Positions 1-9,004 of a stretch of 37,435 nt of DNA are shown piece by piece. The stretch covers positions 1 to 37,435 of the forward strand of contig JAIQBT010000071.1 in the NCBI GenBank assembly GCA_020035195.1, written 5' to 3'. Source of the DNA: Methylotenera sp. (GTDB taxonomy: Bacteria > Pseudomonadota > Gammaproteobacteria > Burkholderiales > Methylophilaceae). A program made the position numbers and the translations under genes. Under the pieces are notes generated by a model. It made no database searches and was not told the origin of the DNA. It was given only the letters and a program-made list of their open reading frames with translations. How positions within the stretch are numbered: the first letter of the stretch is position 1; every line of letters starts with the position of its first letter.

Positions 1-630
1 CTCAGTGAGGCGCGAGCATTGCAGGCCGAGCTCAATTTGCAACGCCCCAACTCGGTGGCCATTATCCAAGGCGATTTATTAAACATCACCAGCTTACCTA
101 ATTTAATTAGCGAAACCGTCCAACATTTTGGCCGCTTGGACGCACTGATTAATAATGCCTCAACCTATTACGCCAGCGAAATAGGCGACATTGATGAAGC
201 GAAATGGTTAGACTTAATGGGCAGCAACTTAAAAGCGCCTTTGTTTTTATCGCAGGCCGCCGCGGTTGAATTGCGCAAAAACCACGGTTGCATAGTCAAC
301 ATAACCGACATGCACGTGGAGCGCCCTAAAAAAGGCTACATCGTCTACAGCGTTGCCAAAGCAGGCTTGGTCACCTTAACTAAATCCTTAGCCCATGAAT
401 TAAGCCCAGAAGTCCGAGTGAATGCGGTCGCCCCTGGACCGGTACAATGGCCAGAAAACAACCCGCAATTCGATGAAGTCTACCGGCAGCGGGTGATTAA
501 CCAGACCTTACTCAAACGCGTAGGCGAAGCTGAAGACGTGGCAAAAGCCGTTAAATTCCTGATTGCCGACGCGCCATTTATTACCGGTCACGTGCTGGCC
601 GTTGACGGCGGTCGCTCCTTAAATCTCTAA
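1..630 (+). CDS. Pteridine reductase-type short-chain dehydrogenase (5' truncated by window edge)
   Basis: NADPH-dependent SDR, probably reducing dihydrobiopterin/dihydrofolate-type pterins in the cytosol. The frame is open through base 1 (ctc agt gag gcg ...), so the TTG start at 19 in the ORF track is only a window artefact and the Rossmann glycine motif lies upstream. Visible SDR marks are the NNAS motif (LINNAS), the YxxxK active site (YSVAKAG) and the VNAVAPGP loop. The usual catalytic Ser is replaced by Asp in NITDMH, 13 residues before the Tyr, which is the spacing of the Asp/Tyr pair in Leishmania PTR1 and is typical of pteridine reductases. The C-terminus GHVLAVDGGRSL is the standard SDR end. 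It lies 38 bp before ttcA on the same strand, so the two are probably cotranscribed. FolM/pteridine reductase is favoured over a generic SDR. Confidence 0.82.
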   Translation, partial: LSEARALQAELNLQRPNSVAIIQGDLLNITSLPNLISETVQHFGRLDALINNASTYYASEIGDIDEAKWLDLMGSNLKAPLFLSQAAAVELRKNHGCIVNITDMHVERPKKGYIVYSVAKAGLVTLTKSLAHELSPEVRVNAVAPGPVQWPENNPQFDEVYRQRVINQTLLKRVGEAEDVAKAVKFLIADAPFITGHVLAVDGGRSLNL

Positions 631-668
631 CTGCCGCACAGTTAGCCCTCATTCTCTAGCCTAAAACC

Positions 669-1571
669 ATGATCAAACATTTGCCTGCCGAGTACTCCAA
701 CAATTTCATTAAACTGAGAAACAGCTTAATCAGCACGACCGGTAAAGCCATCGGCGATTACAACATGATAGAAGATGGCGACACGGTGCTGGTGTGCATG
801 AGTGGCGGCAAGGACTCGCATGCCATGCTGATGATATTGCTGGCCTTACAAGAACGGGCACCCATAGATTTCAAACTCATCGCCATGAATTTGGACCAGA
901 AGCAACCAGGTTTCCCGACCGATATTTTGCCGGCTTACTTTGAAAAACTGGGGGTGGATTACCGCATCGTCAACGCCGATACCTACTCCATCGTCAAAGA
1001 GAAAATTCCTGAGGGGAAAACCACCTGTTCATTGTGTTCCCGTCTGCGTAGGGGCGTCATCTACACCACGGCCAAACAATTGGGGGCTAATAAGATTGCA
1101 CTGGGGCATCACCGTGACGACATAGTGGAAACCTTATTCCTCAACTTATTTTTCGGCGCAAAAATGAAAGCCATGCCGCCCAAACTCGCCACCAACGACA
1201 AACAAAATATAGTGATACGCCCCTTAGCCTATTGCAGTGAAAAAGACATCGCCAGCTACGCGAGGCAAATGGCGTTCCCCATCATTCCATGCGATTTGTG
1301 TGGTAGCCAAGAAAATTTACAGCGGCAAAAAGTTAAAGACATGCTGCAATCCTGGGAGCGCGAGCAGCCAGGACGAATCAATAACATCTTTCGTGCCATA
1401 GGCAATGTTGAGCCATCCCATTTAGCCGACTTCAATTTATACGACTTTAAAAACTTAAGCCAAGCTAAAGTAGACGACGAAGACCCCTTGTTTGGCGACA
1501 TCGCCCAGGCAGACAATGCGCTAAATATAGCCGTCAGCAATGACACGCGCATCGAGTTTGTGCGTAAATAA
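669..1571 (+). CDS. ttcA: tRNA 2-thiocytidine(32) synthetase TtcA
   Basis: Iron-sulfur ATP-pyrophosphatase that adenylates and thiolates C32 of certain tRNAs in the cytosol. The PP-loop ATP motif SGGKDS sits at residues 45-50. The Fe-S ligand region [10 protein letters not shown] (around 120) and a second Cxx[12 protein letters not shown] (around 212), are both present as in characterised TtcA. The GHHRDD motif characteristic of the PP-loop family is also intact. At 300 residues it has the normal family length. The ATG at 669 gives a full N-terminus with no competing upstream start. It follows the pteridine reductase gene closely and precedes topA by 74 bp, all on the plus strand. Confidence 0.95.
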   Translation: MIKHLPAEYSNNFIKLRNSLISTTGKAIGDYNMIEDGDTVLVCMSGGKDSHAMLMILLALQERAPIDFKLIAMNLDQKQPGFPTDILPAYFEKLGVDYRIVNADTYSIVKEKIPEGKTTCSLCSRLRRGVIYTTAKQLGANKIALGHHRDDIVETLFLNLFFGAKMKAMPPKLATNDKQNIVIRPLAYCSEKDIASYARQMAFPIIPCDLCGSQENLQRQKVKDMLQSWEREQPGRINNIFRAIGNVEPSHLADFNLYDFKNLSQAKVDDEDPLFGDIAQADNALNIAVSNDTRIEFVRK

Positions 1572-1645
1572 ATTATTGGCTTATCAGCATTTACCTTGTT
1601 ATCATCACGCTAATCCCTTAAATATAGCCCCTTCCCTAGGCATTC

Positions 1646-4234
1646 ATGTCCAAACTGTTAATTGTTGAATCTCCATCTAAAGCCAAAACCCTGAAAAAAT
1701 ACCTGGGTGCTGACTTTGAGGTGCTGGCCTCTTATGGCCACGTCCGCGATCTTATTCCAAAAAATGGCGCGGTCGATACCAACAATGGGTTCGCCATGAA
1801 GTACGACATCATAGAGCGTAACAGCAAGCATGTGGATGCCATAGCCAAGGCGGTTAAAAATGCTGACAGCATCTACCTCGCAACCGATCCGGACCGTGAA
1901 GGCGAGGCCATTTCATGGCATATTGCTGAAATTTTGCGGTCTAAGAATTTACTGAAAAACAAAATCATGAAACGGGTGGTGTTTCATGAAATCACCAAAA
2001 ATGCCGTGGAACATGCCATCGCCGAACCACGCGACATATCCATGGACATGGTCAATGCGCAACAAGCCCGTCGGGCCTTGGATTACTTGGTCGGCTTCAA
2101 TTTATCACCGCTACTTTGGAAGAAAATTCGTCGCGGCCTCTCTGCAGGCCGAGTTCAAAGTCCTGCACTACGCTTAATCGTTGAGCGCGAACTCGAAATT
2201 GAAGCGTTTAAATCGCAAGAATATTGGTCAGTCCATTTAGATGCGCTAAAACACAGCCATGGCTTCACGGCAAAATTAGTGCAATTAAACAATCAAAAAA
2301 TAGAGCAATTCTCCCTAATCAACCACGACCAACAAGCCGACGTGCTTGGTAAACTGCTGCTAGCCAGTGCAGGAAAAACGACGGTTTCACGAGTGGAAAA
2401 GAAGCAACGCAGCCGCAGCCCAGCCGCGCCATTCACCACCTCGACTTTGCAACAAGAAGCCGTGCGCAAACTAAGCTTTACCACCGCGCGTGCCATGCGT
2501 ATCGCCCAGCAGCTCTATGAAGGCGTGGATGTCGGCAGCGGCACTGTTGGCTTGATCACTTACATGCGTACTGACTCCTTCAACATGGCAACCGAAGCCA
2601 TCATGCAGATTCGTGATTACGTCAAAAAACAGTTTGATGCAGACTACTTGCCTAAAACAGCGGTAGTCTACAAAACAAAATCAAAAAGTGCTCAAGAAGC
2701 GCACGAAGCCATACGCCCAACCGACATCAATCGCACGCCAGCCAAGCTTAGGCAATACCTAACTGACGAGCAGTTCAAACTCTACGAGATGATTTGGAAA
2801 CGCGCACTAGCCTGCCAAATGGCAGCCGCTAAATTCGATGCCGTGAGCGTGGACTTAAGCGTAGGCAGTGACGCCAACCTATTTCGGGCATCCGGCCAAA
2901 CCTTGGTATTCCCTGGCTTTATTGCGGTGTACATGGAAGGCACGGACGATGAAGAAGAAGAAGGCGAGAGCAAATTACCGCACCTAGAAACCGGTGAAGT
3001 GCTGACCGTAGAGAAAATATACGGCGAGCAACATTTTACCGAACCGCCGCCGCGCTACGGCGAAGCCAGTTTAGTTAAAATTTTAGAAGAATACGGCATA
3101 GGCCGGCCGTCCACCTACGCCAGCATCATCAGCACCCTACAAGACCGAGAATACGTGCTGCTGGATAAAAAACGCTTCACCCCTACCGACGTAGGCCGCG
3201 TTGTGAATAAGTTTTTAACAGAGCATTTCACCAAATACGTGAATTATGATTTCACCGCCAACTTAGAAAACGCCTTAGACAGCGTAGCGGATGGTCAGCG
3301 CGAGTGGATTCCACTGATGGATGAATTTTGGCAAGGATTTAACCAGCAATTACTGAGTAAAGCCGATGTCGATAGACCCGGCAACGAACTCATCGATGAA
3401 GCCTGCCCAAAATGCGGCAAGCCTTTGCAAAAGCAGTTGAGCCGTTACGGCACCTTTATAGGCTGCACCGGTTATAACGACGAACCAAAATGCGACTACA
3501 AGCGCAATTTAAACGGTGCCGCCCAGGGGGCCAGCGAGCCTGTTTTAATAGGTGTGGATACGGCCAGTGGTAAAGATATGTTACTCATGAACGGCCCATA
3601 CGGTCCGTATTTACAACTGGGCCTGGCCGTAGAAGGGGACAAGAAAAAACCCAAACGCGTCAGCGTGCCCAAGGAAATACCCCTGGCCGACATGTCGGTA
3701 GAAACCGCCAGCATGGTGCTGTCATTGCCTAGAGATTTAGGACCACACCCAGACACCAATAAAAAGATTGTGGCCAATATTGGTCGATTTGGTCCTTACA
3801 TCAATCACGACGCCAAATTTAAATCCATACCAAAATCCGACAGTGTCTTCACCATAGATTTGGCCGCTGCCGTGGCATTATTAGCCGCCGCGCACAGTGG
3901 CCCTGCGCCACTATGCTCACTGGGCAGTCACCCTAGCGAAGACGGTCAAATCGAAATATTTGCTGGTCGTTACGGGCCCTATGTTCAACACGGCAAGCTA
4001 CGTGCCACGCTGCCAAAAAGCATTGAGCCAGAGTCGTTAACGCTGGATGAGGCCTTGGAATTACTGAAAGCCAAAGCGGCAAAAGGCGAGCCTGCTAAAA
4101 AAACCACGGCCAGAAAAGCGGCAGCCAAAAAAGTAGCCGCTAAAAAAGTTAGCAGTACAGCGACGGCGGGGGAAAAGCCTGTTAAGAAACCTGCAACTAA
4201 GAAAGCCGGCGTAAAAAAGCCCAGCCCTAAGTAG
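1646..4234 (+). CDS. topA: DNA topoisomerase I (type IA)
   Basis: Relaxes negative supercoils by transient single-strand cleavage. The TOPRIM domain is at the N-terminus (LLIVESPSKAKTLKKYLG, then ATDPDREGEAISWHIAE with the DxDxxG-type metal residues). The catalytic tyrosine lies in GLITYMRTDSFN near residue 310. After the core there is one four-Cys zinc ribbon (CPKCGK...FIGCTGYNDEPKC), then degenerate ribbon-like repeats recognisable by GPYGPYLQ, GRFGPYIN and GRYGPYVQ. The last ~54 residues are a Lys/Ala-rich tail (AAKKVAAKKV) resembling histone H1 tails. Length 862 is normal for the proteobacterial enzyme. The gene ends just before a strong terminator and converges with the pbpG-like gene. 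Confidence 0.97.
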   Translation: MSKLLIVESPSKAKTLKKYLGADFEVLASYGHVRDLIPKNGAVDTNNGFAMKYDIIERNSKHVDAIAKAVKNADSIYLATDPDREGEAISWHIAEILRSKNLLKNKIMKRVVFHEITKNAVEHAIAEPRDISMDMVNAQQARRALDYLVGFNLSPLLWKKIRRGLSAGRVQSPALRLIVERELEIEAFKSQEYWSVHLDALKHSHGFTAKLVQLNNQKIEQFSLINHDQQADVLGKLLLASAGKTTVSRVEKKQRSRSPAAPFTTSTLQQEAVRKLSFTTARAMRIAQQLYEGVDVGSGTVGLITYMRTDSFNMATEAIMQIRDYVKKQFDADYLPKTAVVYKTKSKSAQEAHEAIRPTDINRTPAKLRQYLTDEQFKLYEMIWKRALACQMAAAKFDAVSVDLSVGSDANLFRASGQTLVFPGFIAVYMEGTDDEEEEGESKLPHLETGEVLTVEKIYGEQHFTEPPPRYGEASLVKILEEYGIGRPSTYASIISTLQDREYVLLDKKRFTPTDVGRVVNKFLTEHFTKYVNYDFTANLENALDSVADGQREWIPLMDEFWQGFNQQLLSKADVDRPGNELIDEACPKCGKPLQKQLSRYGTFIGCTGYNDEPKCDYKRNLNGAAQGASEPVLIGVDTASGKDMLLMNGPYGPYLQLGLAVEGDKKKPKRVSVPKEIPLADMSVETASMVLSLPRDLGPHPDTNKKIVANIGRFGPYINHDAKFKSIPKSDSVFTIDLAAAVALLAAAHSGPAPLCSLGSHPSEDGQIEIFAGRYGPYVQHGKLRATLPKSIEPESLTLDEALELLKAKAAKGEPAKKTTARKAAAKKVAAKKVSSTATAGEKPVKKPATKKAGVKKPSPK

Positions 4235-4253
4235 TACTAGGCTTAGCAGCCAT

Positions 4254-4282
4254 AAAAAAGCGGCCATCAAGCCGCTTTTTTT
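4254..4282. terminator. Bidirectional rho-independent terminator between topA and the pbpG-like gene
   Basis: AAAAAAGCGGC, loop CATCAA, then GCCGCTTTTTTT. The GC core is flanked by an A tract on one side and a T tract on the other, so it can serve topA on plus and act equally on minus, where it lies downstream of the convergent region. It starts 20 bases after the topA stop and ends 11 bases before the stop of the opposing gene. Clear-cut structure. Confidence 0.88.
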
Positions 4283-4293
4283 ATTGCATTTAT

Positions 4294-5289
4294 TTAGCCA
4301 TTAACGTGATGGCCTAAAGAAGCCATTTCGTTATGCTCAATCCATTTGCGAATTCGATTGGCATCGCCTATACGGGACATTTTTCCTACCGAATTTAGCA
4401 ATACTATAATCATGGGTTGGCCAGAAATCTCTGCCTGCATTACCAAGCAACGGCCAGCCTCATTAATGAAACCGGTTTTAGACAAGCCAATCACCCAATC
4501 ACCACGTCTCACCAAGGCATTGGTATTGACAAAATTATTGGCGCCACCATGCAAGGTAATTTCCTGCGAAGCCGCCGTGCTCACTTGACGAATTTCAGGG
4601 TAGTGGTATGCCGCATTCACCATTTTAGCTAAATCTTCGGCAGTCGACACATTGCTGCTATCCAAGCCAGTGGCATCATAAAAATGCGTGGCGTTCATGC
4701 CTAGCAGGGCCGCTTTGCGGTTCATCGCTGATAAAAAGGCATTCATGCCGCCTGGATAATTTCTGCCCAATGCAGAGGCCGCTCGGTTTTCAGATGACAT
4801 CAGCGCTAACTGCAACAATTCTGCACGCGTGAGTTCTGTCCCAACCGACAACCTAGAGCGCGTGCCTTTTAGGTAGTCAACATCTTGATTGCTGATCGCC
4901 AACACCTCCTCCATAGGCAAATGCGCGTCCAGCATGACCATGGCCGTCATTAATTTAGTGACAGAAGCAATCGGTGTGGGTTGATTGGTGTTTTTTTCGA
5001 ACAGCTTCTCACCGGTCAGTTGATTAATCACCAGTACTTTAGAAGATGCCAATTGCAGCGGCCCGCTGCCATCGTAGGCAGCTGCATAGACCACCTTATT
5101 TTTATGACTGGCCAGCCTATGGTGACGGCTTTTTGAGGAAACCTTATGTTTTTTACTGATGTGAGCTTTGTGTTTGTGTGACTTTTTACCGTCCGCATAC
5201 ACTGCCATAGGCGCAAAACTCAGCATGACCGCTATGTAGAAAAGTATAAATTTACGCATATAAAAGCCCATTTGTTTGTTGTCCATCAT
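4294..5289 (-). CDS. pbpG: Periplasmic D-alanyl-D-alanine endopeptidase, PbpG/PBP7-like (peptidase S11)
   Basis: Serine peptidase of the low-molecular-weight PBP family that cleaves D-Ala-mDAP cross-links in peptidoglycan. All three active-site motifs are visible: SxxK in ASVTKLM, SxN in SSENRAASALGRNYPGG, and KTG in LSKTGFINEAGRCLVM. The last two are strongly PbpG-like rather than DacA-like. The N-terminus has a signal peptide ending near AVYADG. Several in-frame ATGs (codons 1, 2, 7, 11) compete; MRKFILFYIAV at codon 11 would give a more conventional signal peptide, and no start has a clear ribosome site. Residues 35-65 are extremely Lys/His rich (KKSHKHKAHISKKHK), which is unusual. It is single and faces topA. 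Confidence 0.88.
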   Translation of the reverse strand: MMDNKQMGFYMRKFILFYIAVMLSFAPMAVYADGKKSHKHKAHISKKHKVSSKSRHHRLASHKNKVVYAAAYDGSGPLQLASSKVLVINQLTGEKLFEKNTNQPTPIASVTKLMTAMVMLDAHLPMEEVLAISNQDVDYLKGTRSRLSVGTELTRAELLQLALMSSENRAASALGRNYPGGMNAFLSAMNRKAALLGMNATHFYDATGLDSSNVSTAEDLAKMVNAAYHYPEIRQVSTAASQEITLHGGANNFVNTNALVRRGDWVIGLSKTGFINEAGRCLVMQAEISGQPMIIVLLNSVGKMSRIGDANRIRKWIEHNEMASLGHHVNG

Positions 5290-5438
5290 GCAGTTACAGA
5301 CGAATACTATATAAAAACTTTAGCTTTGTCATTAATATATTTTACTATCCGCCTATTTAAATTTAAAAAAATTAAATGGGAATAATTGGATTAAGGCTAA
5401 AATAATCTTACCCCTAATACATAAGCTTAATTGACCCG

Positions 5439-5834
5439 ATGAACATACCTGAATCCTTGTCTTACAGCCCAGAACATTTATGGACCAAAGCCACAGCAGA
5501 CGGTCTATGGGAAGCCGGTATCACTGATTACGCACAAGATTTATTAGGCGACATCGTTTTTATAGACGCGCCAACGGTGGGCAGCAAACTGTTGGCCCAC
5601 CAACCATGCGGCTTAGTAGAATCGGTTAAAACGGGGTCGGATTTGCATGCTTTGGTGGACGGCACAGTGGTGGAAATAAATCAGGCCCTGCTTACTAGCC
5701 CGGAATTAATTAACGACAAACCTTACCAAGCTTGGATATTTAAATACCAACTGGCCGTGGGCCAGGATCCACTCACAGTGGCCAACAGCTTACTTGATGC
5801 CGACGCCTACAAAGCCCTAATAGCCAGCCTGTAG
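5439..5834 (+). CDS. gcvH: Glycine cleavage system H protein (lipoyl carrier)
   Basis: Small cytosolic lipoyl-bearing shuttle protein of the glycine cleavage complex, carrying the aminomethyl group between the P, T and L proteins. The lipoylation site is GLVESVKTGSDL, with the Lys in the usual ESVK context. The opening ESLSYSPEHLWTK and GITDYAQDLLGDIVFI match the family, and 131 residues is the normal length. No gcvT or gcvP lies nearby, so it is a lone gcvH, which could also serve in lipoate relay. No good Shine-Dalgarno precedes the ATG. It converges with holC, 28 bp away. Confidence 0.93.
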   Translation: MNIPESLSYSPEHLWTKATADGLWEAGITDYAQDLLGDIVFIDAPTVGSKLLAHQPCGLVESVKTGSDLHALVDGTVVEINQALLTSPELINDKPYQAWIFKYQLAVGQDPLTVANSLLDADAYKALIASL

Positions 5835-5862
5835 CAATTAATGCGTTGGCTTAAAGCCTAGC

Positions 5863-6282
5863 TTAAGCAGCCATGTCGGTGGATTTAATGCCGTAGCCGC
5901 GGTCCCGGTAAAATCGAAACTTCAATCGTGCGGCGGCTTTGTCGGCCTCGTCTTGTCCCACCAATTCCACCAAATAGCGAAAGCGACTAAAAAATGGCGG
6001 GTATTGGTCTTGCAAATTAATCAACACATCGTCTTTTGTTAGGCTTTCATGCGTATGGCTCACCAGAATAGGTGCATGATCTATCAGACTTGCAGCCTGA
6101 TCACTGCTGGCTAAAAAGCTACTGGCCGAGTGCTGCCAAAGCGCCGCTTGAACGGCCTCATTCATGGCGGCCCCTTGGGTGAAAACCATCAATTCACGGC
6201 TTTTTGCTAGCGCTTTCTCACACAGCTCGGTGGTTTTTGCTAGCTTATCGTCCACATTAAAAATAAATTCCACCCGGGTCAT
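5863..6282 (-). CDS. holC: DNA polymerase III chi subunit
   Basis: Chi subunit of the clamp-loader complex, which links DnaX/psi to single-strand-binding protein. The sequence MTRVEFIFNVDDKLAKTTELCEKAL, the ALWQHSASSFLASS segment and the C-terminal FRYLVELVGQDEADKAAARLKFRFYRDRGY are typical of HolC. Length (139) agrees with the family. The gene begins 16 bp after the pepA stop on the same strand, reproducing the well-known pepA-holC pairing, so the two form one unit. Confidence 0.93.
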   Translation of the reverse strand: MTRVEFIFNVDDKLAKTTELCEKALAKSRELMVFTQGAAMNEAVQAALWQHSASSFLASSDQAASLIDHAPILVSHTHESLTKDDVLINLQDQYPPFFSRFRYLVELVGQDEADKAAARLKFRFYRDRGYGIKSTDMAA

Positions 6283-6298
6283 GGTTGCTGCAATCAGC

Positions 6299-7795
6299 TT
6301 AGGCTTTCTTTGCTCTGTTAACTAAAAATTCAGTGAGCAAAGGCACAGGACGTCCGGTCCCGCCTTTTTCTTTTCCAGATTTCCATGCCGTACCGGCCAC
6401 ATCCAAATGCGCCCAATCGTACTTTTTGGCAAAGCGCGCTAAGAAACAAGCGGCAGTAATGCTGCCAGCTGCACGACCACCAATATTAGCCATGTCAGCA
6501 AAATTACTGTCTAACAAGGACTGGTAATCGTCCCACATAGGCATGTGCCATGCTCTATCCAAGGCAAGCTCACCGGCTTGCAAGAGTTCCGTGGCCAGAG
6601 CATCGTTGTTGCTGAATAAGCCGCTGGCATGATGGCCCAAGGCAATGACGCAGGCCCCGGTTAAGGTAGCCACATCGACCACGGCGCTCGGTTCAAAACG
6701 CTCCACATAAGTCAGCGCATCACACAAGATTAAGCGGCCTTCTGCATCGGTGTTTAATACTTCTATGGTTAAACCTGACATACTGGTTAACACATCACCC
6801 GGCCTGGTGGCTCGGCCGTCTGGCATGTTTTCACAAGTAGGTATGACGCCTATCACATTCAGCGGCAAGTTCATGGCAGCAATGGCCTTAAACGTGCCAA
6901 ATACGCTAGCAGCACCACACATATCGTATTTCATTTCATCCATCTCACTGCCAGGCTTCAATGAAATTCCACCGGTATCAAACGTAATGCCTTTGCCGAC
7001 CAAGACCACAGGCTTTTGCCCTTTTTTGCCTTTTAGGTGCTGCATGATAATGAATTTTGGTGGCTCTTCACTGCCTTGTGCCACACCCAAGAACGAGCCC
7101 ATGCCTAATTTCTTCAAGGCATCACGCTCCAAGACTTCCACTTTAAATTTGTGAGCTTTGCCCAAAGCCAAGGCTTGCTTGGCTAAGTAGCTTGGGGTAC
7201 ATACATTGGGTGGCAAATTACCTAGATCCTTAGCCAAACTCACCCCAGCCGCCAAGGCCTGACCTTCTGCCATGCCTAGCTTGGCTGCATTCACATCCGC
7301 CGCCGCAAGCTGAATGGTCAGTTTAGCAATGCCTTTTTTCGGGCTGGCTTTTTCTTCTTTTCGTTTAATGGCGGCAAATTTATAGCTAGCATCCAAGCTC
7401 GCTTCGCATAAAAATGCCACTTTTCGCTGCACAGTGGCATTTTTAACAGGCAATTGCGCTAAGTAAGTGCTCGCCTCTTTAGCGCCACTTTTCTCCAAGG
7501 CTTTGATGGAAGCTCGCACGGCTTTGCTGTATTGCTTTTCGGAAAAATCAGCCTCTTTACCCAAACCCACCAACAACAAGCGCTCACTGGCCAAGCCTGG
7601 CAGGTGATGCAACATCAGGCTTGCCTCTAATTTTCCATCCATGTCACCGTCTGCCAGCAACTTGCTAATTATGCCTTTAGTTGCGACATCAATTTCTTGC
7701 GCTGCCTCGGACAGTATTTTCGCTTCGTACACACCAACGACCAGACAATCACTCTGTGCTGCTGCCGCATTAACGTTTTTTATGCTAAATTCCAT
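6299..7795 (-). CDS. pepA: Leucyl aminopeptidase PepA (M17)
   Basis: Cytosolic two-metal aminopeptidase releasing N-terminal residues; in enterobacteria PepA also acts as a DNA-binding accessory factor. The M17 signature NTDAEGRL is present (VLNTDAEGRLILCDAL), along with the metal-binding Lys/Asp region VGKGITFDTGGISLKPG and EMKYDMCGAA. At 498 residues it matches the hexameric enzyme. It is followed by holC and is transcribed divergently from lptF across 106 bp, the arrangement seen in many proteobacteria. Confidence 0.96.
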   Translation of the reverse strand: MEFSIKNVNAAAAQSDCLVVGVYEAKILSEAAQEIDVATKGIISKLLADGDMDGKLEASLMLHHLPGLASERLLLVGLGKEADFSEKQYSKAVRASIKALEKSGAKEASTYLAQLPVKNATVQRKVAFLCEASLDASYKFAAIKRKEEKASPKKGIAKLTIQLAAADVNAAKLGMAEGQALAAGVSLAKDLGNLPPNVCTPSYLAKQALALGKAHKFKVEVLERDALKKLGMGSFLGVAQGSEEPPKFIIMQHLKGKKGQKPVVLVGKGITFDTGGISLKPGSEMDEMKYDMCGAASVFGTFKAIAAMNLPLNVIGVIPTCENMPDGRATRPGDVLTSMSGLTIEVLNTDAEGRLILCDALTYVERFEPSAVVDVATLTGACVIALGHHASGLFSNNDALATELLQAGELALDRAWHMPMWDDYQSLLDSNFADMANIGGRAAGSITAACFLARFAKKYDWAHLDVAGTAWKSGKEKGGTGRPVPLLTEFLVNRAKKA

Positions 7796-7901
7796 GTTGC
7801 CAACCTTATTAAAATGTTTAGTGAATTATCGCGGTTTTTAGACGCAATTCCTAGTTGAAAATAGACCGCCCAAGCAATTCATCATAACCATCACTCAATT
7901 T

Positions 7902-8987
7902 ATGCTTTTTAAGCGCTCACTTATTCAAGAACTAATCAGCACCGCCAGCGGCGCCTTACTCGTCCTGGTCGGCGTGGTGATTGCCCAGCGTGCTGGCTAC
8001 TTAATTCAACTGGCCGCCAAAGGCGTATTACCCAATGATGCCATCAGCACCGTACTGGGCTTTAACTTACTGCGCTTTTTACCCATGCTACTGTCTTTAA
8101 GTTTATTTTTAGCCGTATTGCTGACCTTAACGCGTTGGTACAGAGACTCTGAAATGGTCATTTGGTTTAGCTCAGGCTTAAGTATTAAACAATGGGTGCG
8201 TCCCATACTGGAATTTAGCTTACCCATTGTCTTTACCATCGCCTTGTTGAGCCTATTTCTTACGCCATGGGCCATTAACAAAGTCGAGCAATACCGCACA
8301 CAACTTAAAAGCCGAGACGAATTAAGCGCCATCAGCCCGGGGGTGTTCAAAGAATCCGCCCATACCGATCGCGTATTTTTTGCGGAAAGTTTTGATGACT
8401 TAGGTAAGGTGGTAAAAAATGTCTTTGTGCAGTCTAGGCAAGATGAAAATCTAAGCATCATAGTGGCGACAAAAGGCCATCGCATTATCGAAAAAAATGG
8501 CGACAATTATTTAATCATGGAAAATGGCCGGCGTTACCATGGCAAGCCTGACAGTGCTGAATTTTCCACCACGGAATTTGAGCAATACGCCATTCGCGTT
8601 GAAGCTGAGTTGCTGCAAAGTGCCGAGCCCACCGCCCCCTCTTTATCCAGTTTAGCGTTGATAAAAACCAACAAGCCTAAGCATATGGCCGAATTGCAAT
8701 GGCGCTTGGCCATGCCCATTTCCGCCTTGATTTTAGCTTTATTGGCCATCCCTTTAAGCGCAATCGATGCGCGCGCAGGGCGTTCGGCCAACATCGCATT
8801 GGCCTTAATCATCTTTATCCTCTACAACAATATGCTCAGCATCCTGCAAGCTTGGATTAGCCAAGGGAAAATAAGCACGGCCGTTGGTTTGTGGCCAGTG
8901 CACGCGCTGTTTTTATGCATGGCCATTTATATGCTGTATCGACGCAACCAACAATTGAGTCTGTTTCCTAGACTTAAATTCAGCTAA
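7902..8987 (+). CDS. lptF: LPS export ABC transporter permease LptF
   Basis: Inner-membrane permease of the LptB2FGC complex that extracts lipopolysaccharide and passes it to the periplasmic bridge. The YjgP/YjgQ fold is evident: an amphipathic start MLFKRSLIQELISTASGALLVLVGV, transmembrane helices near residues 12-35, 55-80 and 100-122, a periplasmic beta-jellyroll with FFAESFDD and VVATKGHRIIEKNGDNYLIMENGRRY, then three C-terminal helices. Length 361 fits. It is followed 17 bp later by lptG, so the two form an operon divergent from pepA. Confidence 0.94.
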   Translation: MLFKRSLIQELISTASGALLVLVGVVIAQRAGYLIQLAAKGVLPNDAISTVLGFNLLRFLPMLLSLSLFLAVLLTLTRWYRDSEMVIWFSSGLSIKQWVRPILEFSLPIVFTIALLSLFLTPWAINKVEQYRTQLKSRDELSAISPGVFKESAHTDRVFFAESFDDLGKVVKNVFVQSRQDENLSIIVATKGHRIIEKNGDNYLIMENGRRYHGKPDSAEFSTTEFEQYAIRVEAELLQSAEPTAPSLSSLALIKTNKPKHMAELQWRLAMPISALILALLAIPLSAIDARAGRSANIALALIIFILYNNMLSILQAWISQGKISTAVGLWPVHALFLCMAIYMLYRRNQQLSLFPRLKFS

Positions 8988-9004
8988 GCCATAGCTAAAA
9001 AACC

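Noticed and set aside
4061-4270. Minus-strand 69-aa ORF opposite the topA tail
   Set aside because: Cys/Arg/Phe-rich antisense of the Lys/Ala repeat tail; overlaps the terminator and has no recognisable domain.
8006-8506. 166-aa minus-strand ORF inside lptF
   Set aside because: Shadow of a well-supported lptF; composition is that of antisense of membrane segments.
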